From positions 62,001 through 126,000 of the forward strand of contig JAREIK010010268.1 in assembly GCA_029783825.1 (NCBI GenBank): a DNA stretch of 64,000 bases, given 5' to 3'. The stretch is from Sapria himalayana. Lineage: Eukaryota; Streptophyta; Magnoliopsida; Malpighiales; Rafflesiaceae. Every line of letters begins with the position of its first letter. The stretch's first letter is position 1. The notes under the pieces are model-generated. The model ran no database searches, was not told the DNA's origin, and worked only from the letters and a program-made list of their open reading frames with translations. Positions 13,019-24,274 of this stretch are shown one piece after another. Both the position numbers and the translations under genes were made by a program.

Positions 13019-13449
13019 AATTAATTAAACTATAATTTTTCAGTTTAATCTATGTTCTACTGTTTAAAATTTTAGTGTTTTATTGATTTTGATTTCAATT
13101 ATAGATTATTCGCATCCGGATAATCTTAATGTTAATAGTTTATATTTATATAATCATATGACATTATGTATAAATGTCTATATTTTAATATATATAATGA
13201 ATAATGTTAAATCAAACTTTTATATAATGTTAATCTTAAATATTTATAATAGTATATATAAACTTTTATATATTTATATAATTGTATGACATTATGTATA
13301 AATGTCTATACTTTAATATATAAAATGCATTACATTATAAATACACATTGATATGTTTATATAAACATATAATGTTATATATAAATATTTATACATATGT
13401 ATTAATGTTTATGAATATCTATACAAAATTTACATTAACCTATCCATTT
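13019..13449. other. AT-rich segment, no gene
   Basis: Low-complexity A/T sequence. Partial copies of ATGACATTATGTATAAATGT at 13158 and 13285 show a short local duplication of about 130 bases. Nothing else is recognisable. Confidence 0.5.
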
Positions 13450-15100
13450 ATATATTTTTTTATATAACTATTATATCATATTAAATGATTATACAATTTT
13501 GTAAATATTTATATTACATATTTTTTTATATAAATATAAAATATTTATAATATTTATAAAAATGTGATATATATATATATATACTATATATTATTTATAA
13601 AAGTGTTACATATAAATATAATAATATTTAAGTAACATTAATAAAAATATTTTATTCACAAATATTATATAGATACACGTGTTTAATTATATAATCATAT
13701 GTCATTTTATATAAAAGTATTTATAACTATATTTATTATAAAGTAAACTATTTCTATAACTATATTTATAACTTTGTATACCTAATTTGTAACTATATAA
13801 TAATGTATAACTATATGTATAATTCTATATAACTATATTTCTTAAAAAATACACTATGTATACTAACATATAACTATATATAAGTATATTTTACTTAATG
13901 TATAACTATATAAATGTTATATATAATTATATCTTTAACTATATACATATTTATAACTATATGTGTATACCTATATATAAATATTTGTATAACTATGTAG
14001 CACTATATAATTAAATCTAACTATATTTGTAACTATATATACATATATGTATTCATATAATTAAATCAATATATTTTTTATAACGTTGTTTATATTTATG
14101 TATAATTACTTATAACTAATTGTATGAATATATCTATATATAACTATTTTATAACTATATTTATTATATGTAAAATAATATATAATTATAAATAATTGTA
14201 TCTTACTATGAGTATAACTTTAAAAGTTTTATGCATAATTCTATTTAAAATTAAATTTACAGCTTTTGTTTAATAAATACTTGTATATAGTAGTTTATAA
14301 AAAAGTATTTTACTATATCAATACCTATACATTATTATATGTATAAATATATAAAATTAAATGAACAAATATATAAACCAACATGTATAAATATATGGTC
14401 AACTATATGTATAACCATATGTAACAATATTTATAATTATATTTATAACAACATTCAACATTATGTTTAACTAAATGTGTATAACTATATATAAATATTT
14501 GTATATCTAAATAAATGTTTATATAAGTTTATAAAACTATATTTGTAACTATTTATACATATATATTCATATAATTAAATCAAAATATTGGTTTATAACA
14601 TTGTATATATTTATGTATAACTACTTATAACTACTTGTATGAATATATCTATATATAACTATATGTTTAATTATATATAACTATTTATAACTATATATAT
14701 TAAATGTAAATTTTATATCTCTATAAATAATTGTATCTTACAATGTGTATAACTTTAAAATTTTTATGCAAAATTATATTTATGTATTAAATTTATAGTT
14801 TATATTTAATATATACTTGTATATAGTAGTATATAAAAAGTATTTTACTATATCAATACCTATACATTACTATATGTATAAATATATAAAATTAAATGAA
14901 CATATATATAAATCTACATGTATAAATATACATTTTACTATATGTGTAACTATATGTATAACCACATGTAACTATATTTAAAATTACATGTATAACAATA
15001 TACAATATTATTTTAAACTATATGTGTATAACTATATATAAATATTTGTATATCTAAATAAATGTCTATATAATTATATATAACTATAATTAGAGATAAT
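13450..15100. repeat. AT-rich tandem repeat, inverted copy of the ~540-bp family
   Basis: The landmark GTGTATA(A/C)CTATATATAAA is found at 13963, 14477 and 15024, spacings of 514 and 547 bases. The units are the reverse complement of those at 1131-2280 (for example CTTGTATGAATATATCTATA here against TATAGATATATTCATACAAG there). The array ends about 35 bases before the transposase start codon, so it occupies the promoter-proximal region of that CACTA gene. Confidence 0.75.
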
Positions 15101-15135
15101 TGCGTTTGTTAAATAAAATGATTTTTTAACTAGTT

Positions 15136-16855
15136 ATGGAAGACGATCGTGAATGGATGTACAATGGTCGAATAGTGAATGGAATGTTCTCTAATGAATG
15201 GGGGGATAAAGTTGATGATTTGTTTAGTTTGCTCTGAGACATACTGAGTGTGTGAATAGTGGTACAGATATAAGGTGTCATTACACTTTAGTTAAATGTC
15301 AGAATAGAAAGTTTCTGAATGTTGAAACTATGAAGATACATTTGTATAGAAATGGTTTTGTGGCAGATTACTATGTTTGGATATACCATGGTGAGAAGCA
15401 AGTCCAATAGAGGTTTTCTAGTTTAGTATGGGTGTCAGTAAGTGAAACTAATCAGATGGTCTCAGATAATATTAATCACACTACATACCATAAAATGGTT
15501 TTTGATGCAGTGATTGCTGAATTCAACCCAAATGAGGATACAAATGCCGAGGCAAAAAATTTCTATGACATGATTAAAGTTGAAGACAAACCTGTATATG
15601 AGGAAAATTCTAAGCATACTCAACTTTTTCTAGCCATGAGGATGTTAGAAATAAAGTGCAGGCACAAGTATTCACAGGCATGGTTTGATGATATGTCTAA
15701 ATTCATTCAAGAATTGTTGCCAAAAGATAATCTAATGCCATTGAATTTCTGCAGCATGAAGAAGTTAGTTAGAGGCTTGAAATTACCCGTACAGGTCATT
15801 CATTAATGTGTGAACAATTATATGATATACTTGGATAATGACAGTGACCTTAATAGTTGTAAAATATGTGGGCAAGCTCAGTACAAGCAAAAGGCAAAAT
15901 TTTATTGCAACCATTGATAGCGGAGTTGAAAAGTCTTTGGGGTGTTAGGGTTCAAACTTATGATATTTACAAATGGAAAAATTTTTAAATGCGCACAGCC
16001 CTCATGTGGACCATAAATGACTTTCTAGAATATTCTATGATGTCTGGATGGAGTACAACTTTTATGTTGGCATGTCTACATTGTCTAGAAGATTTTGATG
16101 CTTTTAGATTAATTAAGAGTGGAAAACAGTCATGGTTCAACAACCAACGAAAGTTATTGCCCATTAATCATCCGTATCGACGTAATACCAAAGACTTCAT
16201 TAAGAATAGAAAGGTTACTAAACAATTCTTGGGGGTTAGATCTGGGGATGATATTTTGCAAGAATTGAATAACAAAGACTTGAGGAAGGTGATAGATGTT
16301 GATGCCAAGGTTGTGAATGCATTTATATCTAAGACTTGTGGATGGAATACAAAAAGAATTTTCTGGGATTTGCCCTACTCGCATGAACACTTGCTTAGGC
16401 ACAATCTTGATATTATGCATATCGAGCAAAAAGTGTTTGACAATATTTTCAATATAGTGTTTAATATTCCAAGGAAAACTAAGGACACTTTCAAGTCAAG
16501 AGATGAGTTGCATAAATATTATTGTTGTCCTCAATTTATAAAAAATCTTGTAACCAATAAATACCCTGATGTGCCATTTGTTTTAAATAAATCACAGAAG
16601 AAGGTTGTGTTGGAGCGGGTAAAAAACATAGATTTTCAGTTGTTTATGCTTCTAATCTATGGAGATGTGTGGATGCGAAAATACTTAAGATGTTTGGAAT
16701 GAAGAGTCATGATTGTCATGTATTCATGCAAAGGTTGTTACCAATTGCTTTTCGAGATTTCCTACCTAATAAAATATGGGAGTTGATAACTGAGATTTCT
16801 TTATTCTTCAAGCAACTAACTTCTTCTTCATTGATTGATTGATGATGAGTTGAGG
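15136..16855 (+). pseudogene. CACTA TNP2-type transposase (Transposase_21), truncated
   Basis: The ATG at 15136 begins MEDDREWMYNGRIVNG, a typical TNP2 N-terminus. A shifted frame continues with the Cys/His segment ECVNSGTDIRCHYTLVKCQ and IHLYRNGFVADYYVWIYHGE, then NFYDMIKVEDKPVYEENSKH (15432-15806) and KICGQAQYKQ. From 15926 it resumes at VQTYDIYKWKNF and gives MRTALMWTINDFLEYSMMSG, FWDLPYSHEHLLRHNLDIMH and IEQKVFDNIFN (15989-16702), the Transposase_21 hallmark. Then MKSHDCHVFMQRLLPIAFRD starts the DUF4218 region. Family comparison shows a missing block of roughly 100 residues between 15916 and 15926. Together with at least three frame breaks, this makes the gene dead. It is cut off inside DUF4218 by another CACTA terminus at 16856. 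The encoded protein would have catalysed cut-and-paste transposition in the nucleus. Confidence 0.9.
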
Positions 16856-17380
16856 CACTACAAGAAAATGTTCATTTAGCTAGGGAATTTTAGCTAGTGA
16901 TCAATCCCTAGCTAAATTATGAGAAGTTAACTAGAGAATAGCAAGGGATTTTTGATTTTTTATTGAAATAAAAATTTGAAATGGATTAGCGATAGAATAT
17001 TTTCGTAAATTCAGCTCAAGAAAAGCTAGAAATTTAGTAACGGATATACGATGGATTAGTGAAAGAATATTTTCGTAAATTCTGCTAAAGAAAAGCTAAG
17101 AATTTAGCAATGGTTAGATATGGATTAGCAACAGAATATTTTCTTAAATTCTACTCAAGAAAAGGGGGAATTTAGCAATGGATTAACAATGGATTAACGA
17201 CGGAATATTTTCGTAAATTCTACTCAAGAAAAGTGGTGAATTTAGCAACGAATTTAGCGATGGAATTTCTTTAGCTAATAAAATTGTGAATATAGCGATG
17301 GATTTAGCGACGAAATTTCACTTGCTAATAAAACCCAGAATTTAGCGACGGAATTTTTCTAGCTAATTACATCCGGAACA
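16856..17380 (+). repeat. CACTA left terminus plus subterminal repeats
   Basis: Begins CACTACAAGAAAATG, followed by the palindromic TTTTAGCTAGTGATCAATCC and CTAGCTAAATTATGAG, then repeated units with GGATTAGCGA(C/T)GGAATATTTTCG and AATTCTACTCAAGAAAAG until about 17375. The terminus sits inside the DUF4218 coding region of the neighbouring transposase, showing that a second CACTA element inserted into the first. Its interior lies to the right, where the GATA array starts at once, after ATCCGGAACATAGATAAACA. No 3-bp target duplication can be checked because the other end is unknown. Confidence 0.85.
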
Positions 17381-17581
17381 TAGATAAACATATAGATACA
17401 TAGAAAGATATAAAGATAGATAAACATATAGATATTTAGATAGATAGATAAATAAATAGATTAATATATAAAAAGATAGATAGAAAGAACTATAGAAATA
17501 AAAATAAACAGATAGATAGCCACATAAATATACTGATAGATAGATGGATAGTTAAAAATATAGATATTTGGATAGATGTAT

Positions 17582-17621
<40 letters not shown>

Positions 17622-17970
17622 CAGATAGATATGCAAATATAATAATGGATTTATAAAGTGATATATAGTAGGATAGAGAGACGGTTAGATAGATGAATAA
17701 ACAAATGATTAGATTGAAAGATAACTTAATGAATAAATATAGAGATAGATATATACATATACATAAATAGATAGACATATAGACAGATTAATAAATAGAT
17801 CAATAAAAAGATAGGTAGACAGATAGATAGACAGATGGATATACAAACTGATAAATAAATAGATAGATATATAAATAGACAGATAAATAGACAGACAGAT
17901 AGATAAATAGATAGATATACAGAGAGATACAAAGGAAAATAGATAAACAGACAAGTAGATAGACAGATAG
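17381..17970 (-). repeat. Degenerate (GATA)n array, block 2a
   Basis: About 0.6 kb of GATA/GACA/AATA tetramers with an (AT)n run at 17584-17616. Polarity is opposite to block 1. It is separated from block 2b only by the inserted element at 17971-23030, so 2a and 2b were probably contiguous. Confidence 0.95.
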
Positions 17971-18087
17971 CACTACAACAAAAACCATAATCAATGATGC
18001 TTAAAAAGTACCATTATATATAAATAATGTCGCTTATCGATAGCATCATCCACTAGCATGACATAAAAAGTCTATACATATAATAAC

Positions 18088-18205
18088 GTTTTTTTGCAGT
18101 GTTGTTGAATCATACCTTGATGATAAAATAAAGTGTCATTTTTATTAACAATGACACTTAATTTTAGCTTCAAGGTATTATTCTATGACACTGCAAAAAA
18201 AAAAA
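18088..18205. repeat. Long inverted repeat (hairpin) near the element's left end
   Basis: The arm starting GTTTTTTTGCAGTGTTGTTG pairs with the arm ending TATGACACTGCAAAAAAAAA. The inner parts (AAGTGTCATT against AATGACACTT) meet around 18145. The arms are about 57 bases with mismatches and a loop of a few bases. It could form a foldback in RNA or single-stranded DNA and is probably a nested pair of subterminal motifs. Confidence 0.7.
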
Positions 18206-18554
18206 CATAATTATATGGTGTAGCTATTGTAAATTTTGTTAAAACTATGACACTTAGTAAAAGCATCAAGGAAGATTATTATTTAAATAAATTTAAATTT
18301 AATAATTATTGTAAATATATTTTCACCAGTTATTATAATACTGCTTGCACATAAGAACAACATTCTTTACAATCCATACCAAGAATACAGTTTTCAAGTA
18401 CAAAGAGGAACTCGGACTTCTTACAAATCAAAAAAAAATATAACACAATTTCAACATTCATTTCTTAAATTCAATTAAAAATTTCTGATATATGCAACCC
18501 AATTGTGCCTTATCTCCATAAAACTGGTTCATGCTAGCCTGACAAAGTTAAGAG

Positions 18555-18833
18555 TTATTTTCCAAATAATGTAACCTGCATAAAAAAAGATGAATAATAA
18601 ATACTTACACTTGCATAAAAAATTATATTATGGAGCATTGGAAAAAAAAACTTCAATGATAACAACATATCATAAAAATAATTTATATAACAATTGACAT
18701 ATACGATTAAACAAATTTAACAACAAAAAATAGAATGGATAATAACCTGCTCAAAGCCAACAACAAGAATTGCCCACTCTTTATCTCTTGTAATTAGCAA
18801 ATAGGACCTTGCAAGTTGAACTGGAGACTGAGC
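18555..18833 (-). pseudogene. Captured 3' end of an unidentified host gene (two exons)
   Basis: On the minus strand an 87-base exon (18833 to 18747) is bordered by an acceptor TTTTCAG and a donor GTTATT. It reads AQSPVQLARSYLLITRDKEW followed by AILVVGFEQ, exactly 29 codons without a stop. A 171-base intron ending TTTTTTTATGCAG leads to a terminal exon (18575 to 18555) reading VTLFGK and a stop, followed by plausible 3' untranslated sequence down to about 18300. Splice signals, phase and composition fit a real plant gene tail. I do not recognise the protein. Upstream exons are not visible with confidence, so this is a fragment carried by the transposon rather than a full gene. Confidence 0.5.
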
Positions 18834-19699
18834 CTGAAAATGAGAAATGGAAAAAAAAAATCTTTATAACTCTGTGGTAGAATTGTAGCCTAAAAATAGG
18901 GAGCAGATAACTTAACTAAGGCAAAATCACAGATAAAACCAGCACCAACATCACAAAATCTGTATAGAATGATGAAAACATAATTAATTAAACTTCACAA
19001 AATAGCAACACTAAACATGATGCCGAAGATATGATGCATAAGCCATGTACAACTCCACTTTCCATAGTTTGTAAATCAAAGCCGTGTAGAAATAGATTAC
19101 AAGAGTAACTGACTACAATTTCTATATTTCGAGAACAAAAGAAGACCAAATTCAAGCTAGTATTGGGGGGAGTGAAAACGAAACGTATCCTTTAAAAGGC
19201 AGAAATGCGATGGAGAAGAAAGCATCCATGAAAGTAACTTTCTAATATGATATGATTCTGCAACCTCTACATCCAAGTACAAATGAAATAAATAAAAATG
19301 AAGAGAAGGAAACAAAAAACTTACACTTTCACCCCTAGTTTTACTCTGAATTAAATATAAACAGGAATCAAAGGGCATTTGTTGCTAATTATTTGAGCAT
19401 CAAAAAACTCACTCAAATAATTTGACCAAAGACTAATGAAACATTTCCAAAACTTATTTGATGCTACTGTTTAATTAGAGCTTCACATTTATTCTAAAGA
19501 TGTTCAAATTTTTATTAGTAGATGTTGTTTACTCTTCTTATAGCTGTAATATATGTAAGAAGAATAGCTATGTTGAGAAAGTCTTATTGTATAATTCAAA
19601 ACCTCAATATTTTAACTATAAAAAAATTAAGCATCTATAAATAGATTACAAAATTAACAATCTTAAACAAGCTAATTGTATTATAGAAAAACCAAGTGA
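18834..19699. other. Intron-like or untranslated sequence
   Basis: AT-rich but not repetitive, with no convincing exon. A 73-codon minus frame at 19157-19378 exists but lacks recognisable motifs and splice context. The stretch may be intron or captured untranslated sequence of the fragment at 18555-18833. Confidence 0.35.
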
Positions 19700-21480
19700 A
19701 GAAAGTCTATTCTATGTCTATTTTAGTTCCCAAAAATAGATATTCAATGCATGGTTTCTAGATAATAGATGTACTAATCACATGTCTAGAAATAATTTTT
19801 TTCATGGACTTCCATAGAGATGAGAAATAAACATCTAGTATTTATTGATGGGAAAAGTAAAATGAAATTAAAAACATATATCAGAGAAAAGCTTTTTGAA
19901 GATATACTATTAATTCCAGAACTAGATAAAAATCTACTAAGAATAAGCCAATTAATATAGAAGGATTATAAATTGATACATTAAGAGAATAACTATACTA
20001 TATGTGATAAGGTATCAAAAAGTATAATTTGGAAGGTGAAGATGTCCTAAAATTGAAACATCTCCATCAACCTCAACTCAAGAATCGATTCTACATTGAA
20101 CATGCATGAAGTAAAATAGTCTACCTTATGGCACATAAGGTATGGAAACTTCCATACCTTAATATTGAACATGCATGAATTATAAATGCTTTAAGCTTTA
20201 TAGTCAAAGCAATTTGGTGAATGGGCAGTCCCTTAATATTGAAGTATACAATATTGATTATGGAGAATATGCTAAGGGTAAATAGTCCATGCAATCATTC
20301 CCAAAAGGGGTTGATAAGACGTACCATTATATTCTTGACTTGGTTCACTTATATATTTGTGGACAAATGTTTGTATTATTCTATACAAACAATAACTATT
20401 TCATATTGTTTGTACATGATTATTTAACAATGATGTAAGTTTACTTTATTATATAAAAATCTAAAGTATAATTAATATCTAAGATGTTTTAAAATTTAAT
20501 TGAAAGATACTCCAAAATATAATAAAAGTACTTAAAAGTTAAAAGTGACAAATGGAAAGAGTCATTCTCTAAGCATTTTGTCTTCTATTGTGAATAAAAA
20601 TGAATTCATAGATAATTCTCAACTCCATAAATTTCTCATTATATTGATGATGTTGTAAAGAAGAAGAATCATGTGATAATAAAGATGCCCTAGGCCCATG
20701 ATGCCTAAAAAGGGTCTTCCAATATACTTATAAGCCAAAGTATCGACACTTCTATTTATTTTTTAAATAGAAGTCCAACCACGATCTTAATGAATCTCAC
20801 TCCAATTGAAGTCTAGAGTTGAAAGAAGCCAAAAAGTAATCATTGGAGAGCAAATGAAAATTTACATTGCTCTCAAATATCCAAGCATAAAAGAATGAAA
20901 TTAGGTAATTCTTTCATATAATGGGAAATGTCTTCACTCAATCAAGTCTACAAATGTCACTAAAGATAACTCGAATTTCACTAATATTCAACAAATTTGC
21001 TCAAAATATATATTTATTAAAATCTCTATATAAAATACTTAAATATGCATAACACAATAGTGAATACATAAAAAATATCTCAAAAAAGTTAGTAAATAAA
21101 ATGTCAAATAATAATTCAAGAAAAAGAAATAATCATTATAATTCACTACTTACTTGCATGGGGACATTACCATATAGGTTCTCGTTTCTTGGTGAGCATG
21201 AATAATATACAATTAATTTATTTTCAAACACAATATAAAATCACTTAAAAAAAGCTCAATGATTGGAGTTTCTAGTAAAAGTTTACTATGTTGAATTAAA
21301 AGTTAGAAAAGACTAACATGGTAGCTGATAAACTAAGCCATGAGATTGAGCTTGATATAATCAATAAGCTTCAATATCTAAAAAAAGAACATATCAAACA
21401 AGACTACTCCAAGATTTAATTTCTATTTCATTGATATAATATGTCATTGAAGTAAAGATTCTGTAAGATTATGACATAAG
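19700..21480 (+). pseudogene. Ty1/copia retrotransposon pol remnant
   Basis: Plus-strand pieces in the order of copia pol. The protease region at 19752 reads WFLDNRCTNHMSRN, where the catalytic Asp-Ser-Gly has become Asp-Asn-Arg. Then come a GDGKSKMKLK-like stretch (about 19840), ILLIPELDKNLLRISQLI (about 19905) and the pre-integrase/integrase start with LVHLYICGQMF and NNNYFILFV (20150-20430). A segment with YFLNRSPTTILMNLTPIEV (about 20740-20830) leads into KLGNSFI (about 20890). A tail with KTNMVADKLSHEIELDIINK (21300-21400) may be the RNase H end. Large parts of integrase and reverse transcriptase are missing and many stops and shifts are present. No long terminal repeats are visible. It lies nested in the CACTACAAC element. 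Confidence 0.75.
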
Positions 21481-21830
21481 GGAGTTACACAATGTCCAGT
21501 GCCACAATAATGTTGATTCTAGAAGATTCTAGAATACCAAGCTAAGCTCAGCATTATGTTTAGGCCCAAGTTCAATTGATGTTCTATAATTTATAATGTT
21601 TGTTTGTTTTTTACAATATAAGAATATGACATAAGGCAGAATTGTCATAAGTAAAATATATCTATCTGTCATAAGGCGAATTTGTCATAAGGCAGAATTT
21701 TTAATGTTTGGGTACTAGAGAGCACTCGAATTGTCATAAGTAAAAAAAATTGGAGAAGAAGTTTGTATTGAATTAGAGATAGAAATAAGAATTTTCAAAT
21801 CACCACTTTCCTCGAGACAAAATCCTAGAA
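21481..21830. other. Non-coding segment with repeated GTCATAAGGC motif
   Basis: Between the copia remnant and the exon-like frame, GACATAAGG/GTCATAAGG(C) plus AGAATT or GAATTT is repeated about five times at 21625-21740. No coding frame is visible. The motif may be retrotransposon terminal sequence or a local tandem expansion. Confidence 0.5.
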
Positions 21831-22034
21831 ATGACTGGTGCCAAACAAACAAATGGCCTCGACACCGTGGATTGGTATTCTCCGGCGAAGAAAAAGGTTT
21901 CCAACAAAGGCAGCGCTTATTGTGTCAGTTCAGCCCAACTCTTCCGCTGTTCTCGCCGATTGCTCTCGACAAATAGAGCTAAATTACTCTTGGGCTTTTG
22001 TGTTTTATGCATAGTTTTTTATGCTAAGTTATAA
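21831..22034 (+). pseudogene. Exon-like frame, N-terminus of a putative type II membrane protein
   Basis: An ATG at 21831 opens 67 codons of markedly higher GC than the surroundings. They encode a basic, Ser-rich cytosolic segment (MTGAKQTNGLDTVDWYSPAK) followed by RRLLSTNRAK and a single hydrophobic helix LLLGFCVLCIVFYAKL, the layout of plant Golgi type II membrane enzymes. Directly after the stop, a shifted frame reads NSFMGWIPEESSSVYNTV (22036-22090), a natural lumenal continuation, so a frameshift near 22030 probably broke one exon. A further segment at 22192-22290 has an acceptor-like TTACAG but unclear coding sense. I cannot name the family. The likely origin is capture of a host 5' exon by the transposon. 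Confidence 0.45.
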
Positions 22035-22090
22035 GATCAACTCTTTCATGGGATGGATTCCCGAGGAATCGTCCTCTGTTTATAATACTG

Positions 22091-22660
22091 TGTTTTATTC
22101 TAAATTACTCTGAACACGTTCACATTCATTAATTAGGTTAACGATATCGAAGAGATGATACAATTATAAACTTAATGGAGAAACTTACAGGATGCTGCAA
22201 ATATGACCAATGATTTCGAAGATGCGAGCTTGAACCCGAGCTATTGGAAATGGCCGAACGTGATGAAGAAGAAGTGCAACTCTTTCTAGCGATAGATTAT
22301 TCAATATAATTAAGTTAAAAATAATATTAAATTATTCATATAATTATATTAAATCACCTTATATTTACATTTTATTTTTATTTCTCTTAGGGATAAATTA
22401 AATATTAACAAATTATATTTTAAAATTAAATATTATTACTTATTTTATAAATAAGAAACGCAAGTTTGAATGTATAAATATTTAGATATTTTTTAATTTT
22501 ATCATAAGTTTCTGTTTATTTTTAATAAATAATTTTGAACTAAAATTTGATAATTTTTTTTTATTAATCTAGAGTATAAATAACAATATTATTACTTATT
22601 AAAAAAAATAAATAAGACATTTTTACAAATCTATATATTCAAAATTAATTTTTTCACATC
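22091..22660. other. Possible second captured exon, then AT-rich sequence
   Basis: At 22192-22290 a GC-richer stretch reads either DAANMTNDFEDASLNPSYWK on the plus strand after an acceptor-like TTACAG, or a minus-strand frame ending at CTGTAAGT, a good donor. The two readings cannot be decided by eye. The rest, to 22660, is AT-rich with no gene. Confidence 0.3.
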
Positions 22661-22778
22661 CATGACACTAATAAAAGTGGCAATGTTTATAATTTTCAGC
22701 CCCTTTTTCATGGAAATTTTTAAGGAGTTAAGCAATTTTCCTAACCTATTAGTCTTAACAATGACACATCTAGTAAGT

Positions 22779-23030
22779 GTCATTAAATATCTACTTACAA
22801 ATATAATAATGACATTTTATAAAAGCATCAAGATATAAAGCGTCATTAATTTTAAGTTTTGTTGTAGTAACAATGATACTTCTAGTAAGTGCCATAAAAA
22901 CTTAATACATTTTCCAAATAATGACGCTTTTAGAAAAATGTCATTAAATGTCTAATTACAAATACAATAATGACATTTTCTGAAAGCGTTAAGATATAAA
23001 GCATCATTAATTTGCTGTTTTGTTGTATTG
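22779..23030. repeat. Tandem duplication of the element's right terminus
   Basis: GTCATTAAATATCTACTTAC at 22779 to GTTGTAGTA at 22869 is repeated as GTCATTAAATGTCTAATTAC at 22940 to GTTGTATTG at 23030, a shift of 161 bases. Both copies carry ATAATGACATTTT, AGATATAAAGC and TCATTAATTT. The inner copy ends in TTTTGTTGTAGTA, closer to the canonical CACTACAAC complement than the outer end. Confidence 0.8.
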
Positions 23031-24243
23031 CAGGTAGATAGATAAATAGGTAGATAAAAGATAAATAAATAAACAAATAGATAGACATATAGATAGACAA
23101 ATAGACATACATGTAGATAGATAGATATAGACATATATATATAGACAGATAGATATAGATTGATAGATTGATAGATAGACTGATCGATTGATGAATAGAT
23201 AATGGATATATAGAAGGATATATAGACGGATAGATTGATGGATAGATAGATGGATAAATAGATGTAAAGTGAAACGGATATATGATAGAAAGCTAGTCAG
23301 ATAGATAGATCGATAGATAGATGAATAGATATACATATAGATCAATAAATAGATAGAAGGATAGAAAGATGGATGAATAAAAGGATAGAAAGATGGTTAG
23401 ATAGATGGATAAATAATTGGTAGATAGATAAAGAGATAAATAGACAGATACATAGATACTTTGATAGATAGATAGATAGAAAGATAGATCAACAGAAAGA
23501 TATATAGATAGATAAATACATAGTTACATATATAGATAGATAGATAGATAGATATAAAGATAGATAGATAGACAGATATAGACAAATTTATAACGATATT
23601 TATAAATAGATAGATAGACTAATAGATAAGAAGATAGATATATAGTTAGATAGATAGATGAATAGTAAGATATATTGACAGATTGATAAATAGAAAGATA
23701 GAAAGAAAAATAATAGATATATAATGGATAGATTGATTGATTGATTGACAGATAGATATATAGATAGATAGATAGAAAGTTAGACAGAAAGATTGACAGA
23801 TAGATAGATGTAGATATATAGATATATCCATAGATAGATAGATTGATATATATAGATATATGATAGAAAATATATAGATAGATAGATAGATAGACAAAAA
23901 TATAGATAAAAATATTGACAAATAGATTGACAAATAGCTAGATAGAATGACAAATAGCTAGATAGATAGATAGATAGATAGACATATAGATAGACTAGCA
24001 AATTGATAGATAGATTGATAGATTGATAGACAGAGAGATAAATAGATAGATATACATATAGATAGGCAGATATATAGATATAAAGATAGATAGATAGATA
24101 GATAGATAGTTAGATAACCCTTTTAGATAGATAGATAGATGGATTGACATATTGACAGGCATATAGACATACAGATAGTTTTATAGATTGATAGGCAGAT
24201 AGACAGATAGATAATTAGAAAGATAGCCACACAGATAGACACA

Positions 24244-24274
<31 letters not shown>

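Larger units (their letters stand above)
17971..23030. mobile_element. CACTACAAC-type non-autonomous CACTA element with captured sequences
   Basis: The left end is CACTACAACAAAAACCATAA followed by TCAATGATGC; the right end, reverse-complemented, is CAATACAACAAAACAGCAAA followed by TTAATGATGC. These are matching inverted termini of the common plant CACTACAAC family. The element is about 5,060 bp, lies in GATA repeats of the same polarity on both sides, and encodes no transposase. Near both ends it has TGACACTT/AAGTGTCA subterminal motifs. Inside are a two-exon gene 3' end (18555-18833), a copia remnant (about 19700-21480) and a GC-richer exon-like frame (21831-22034), so it behaves like a Pack-type element. 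The 3-bp flanks (TAG left, CAG right) differ at one base, so the target duplication is not perfect. Confidence 0.8.

Noticed and set aside
16154..16429. Minus-strand 91-codon frame within the TNP2 region
   Set aside because: It overlaps the clear Transposase_21 coding strand and has no motif of its own.
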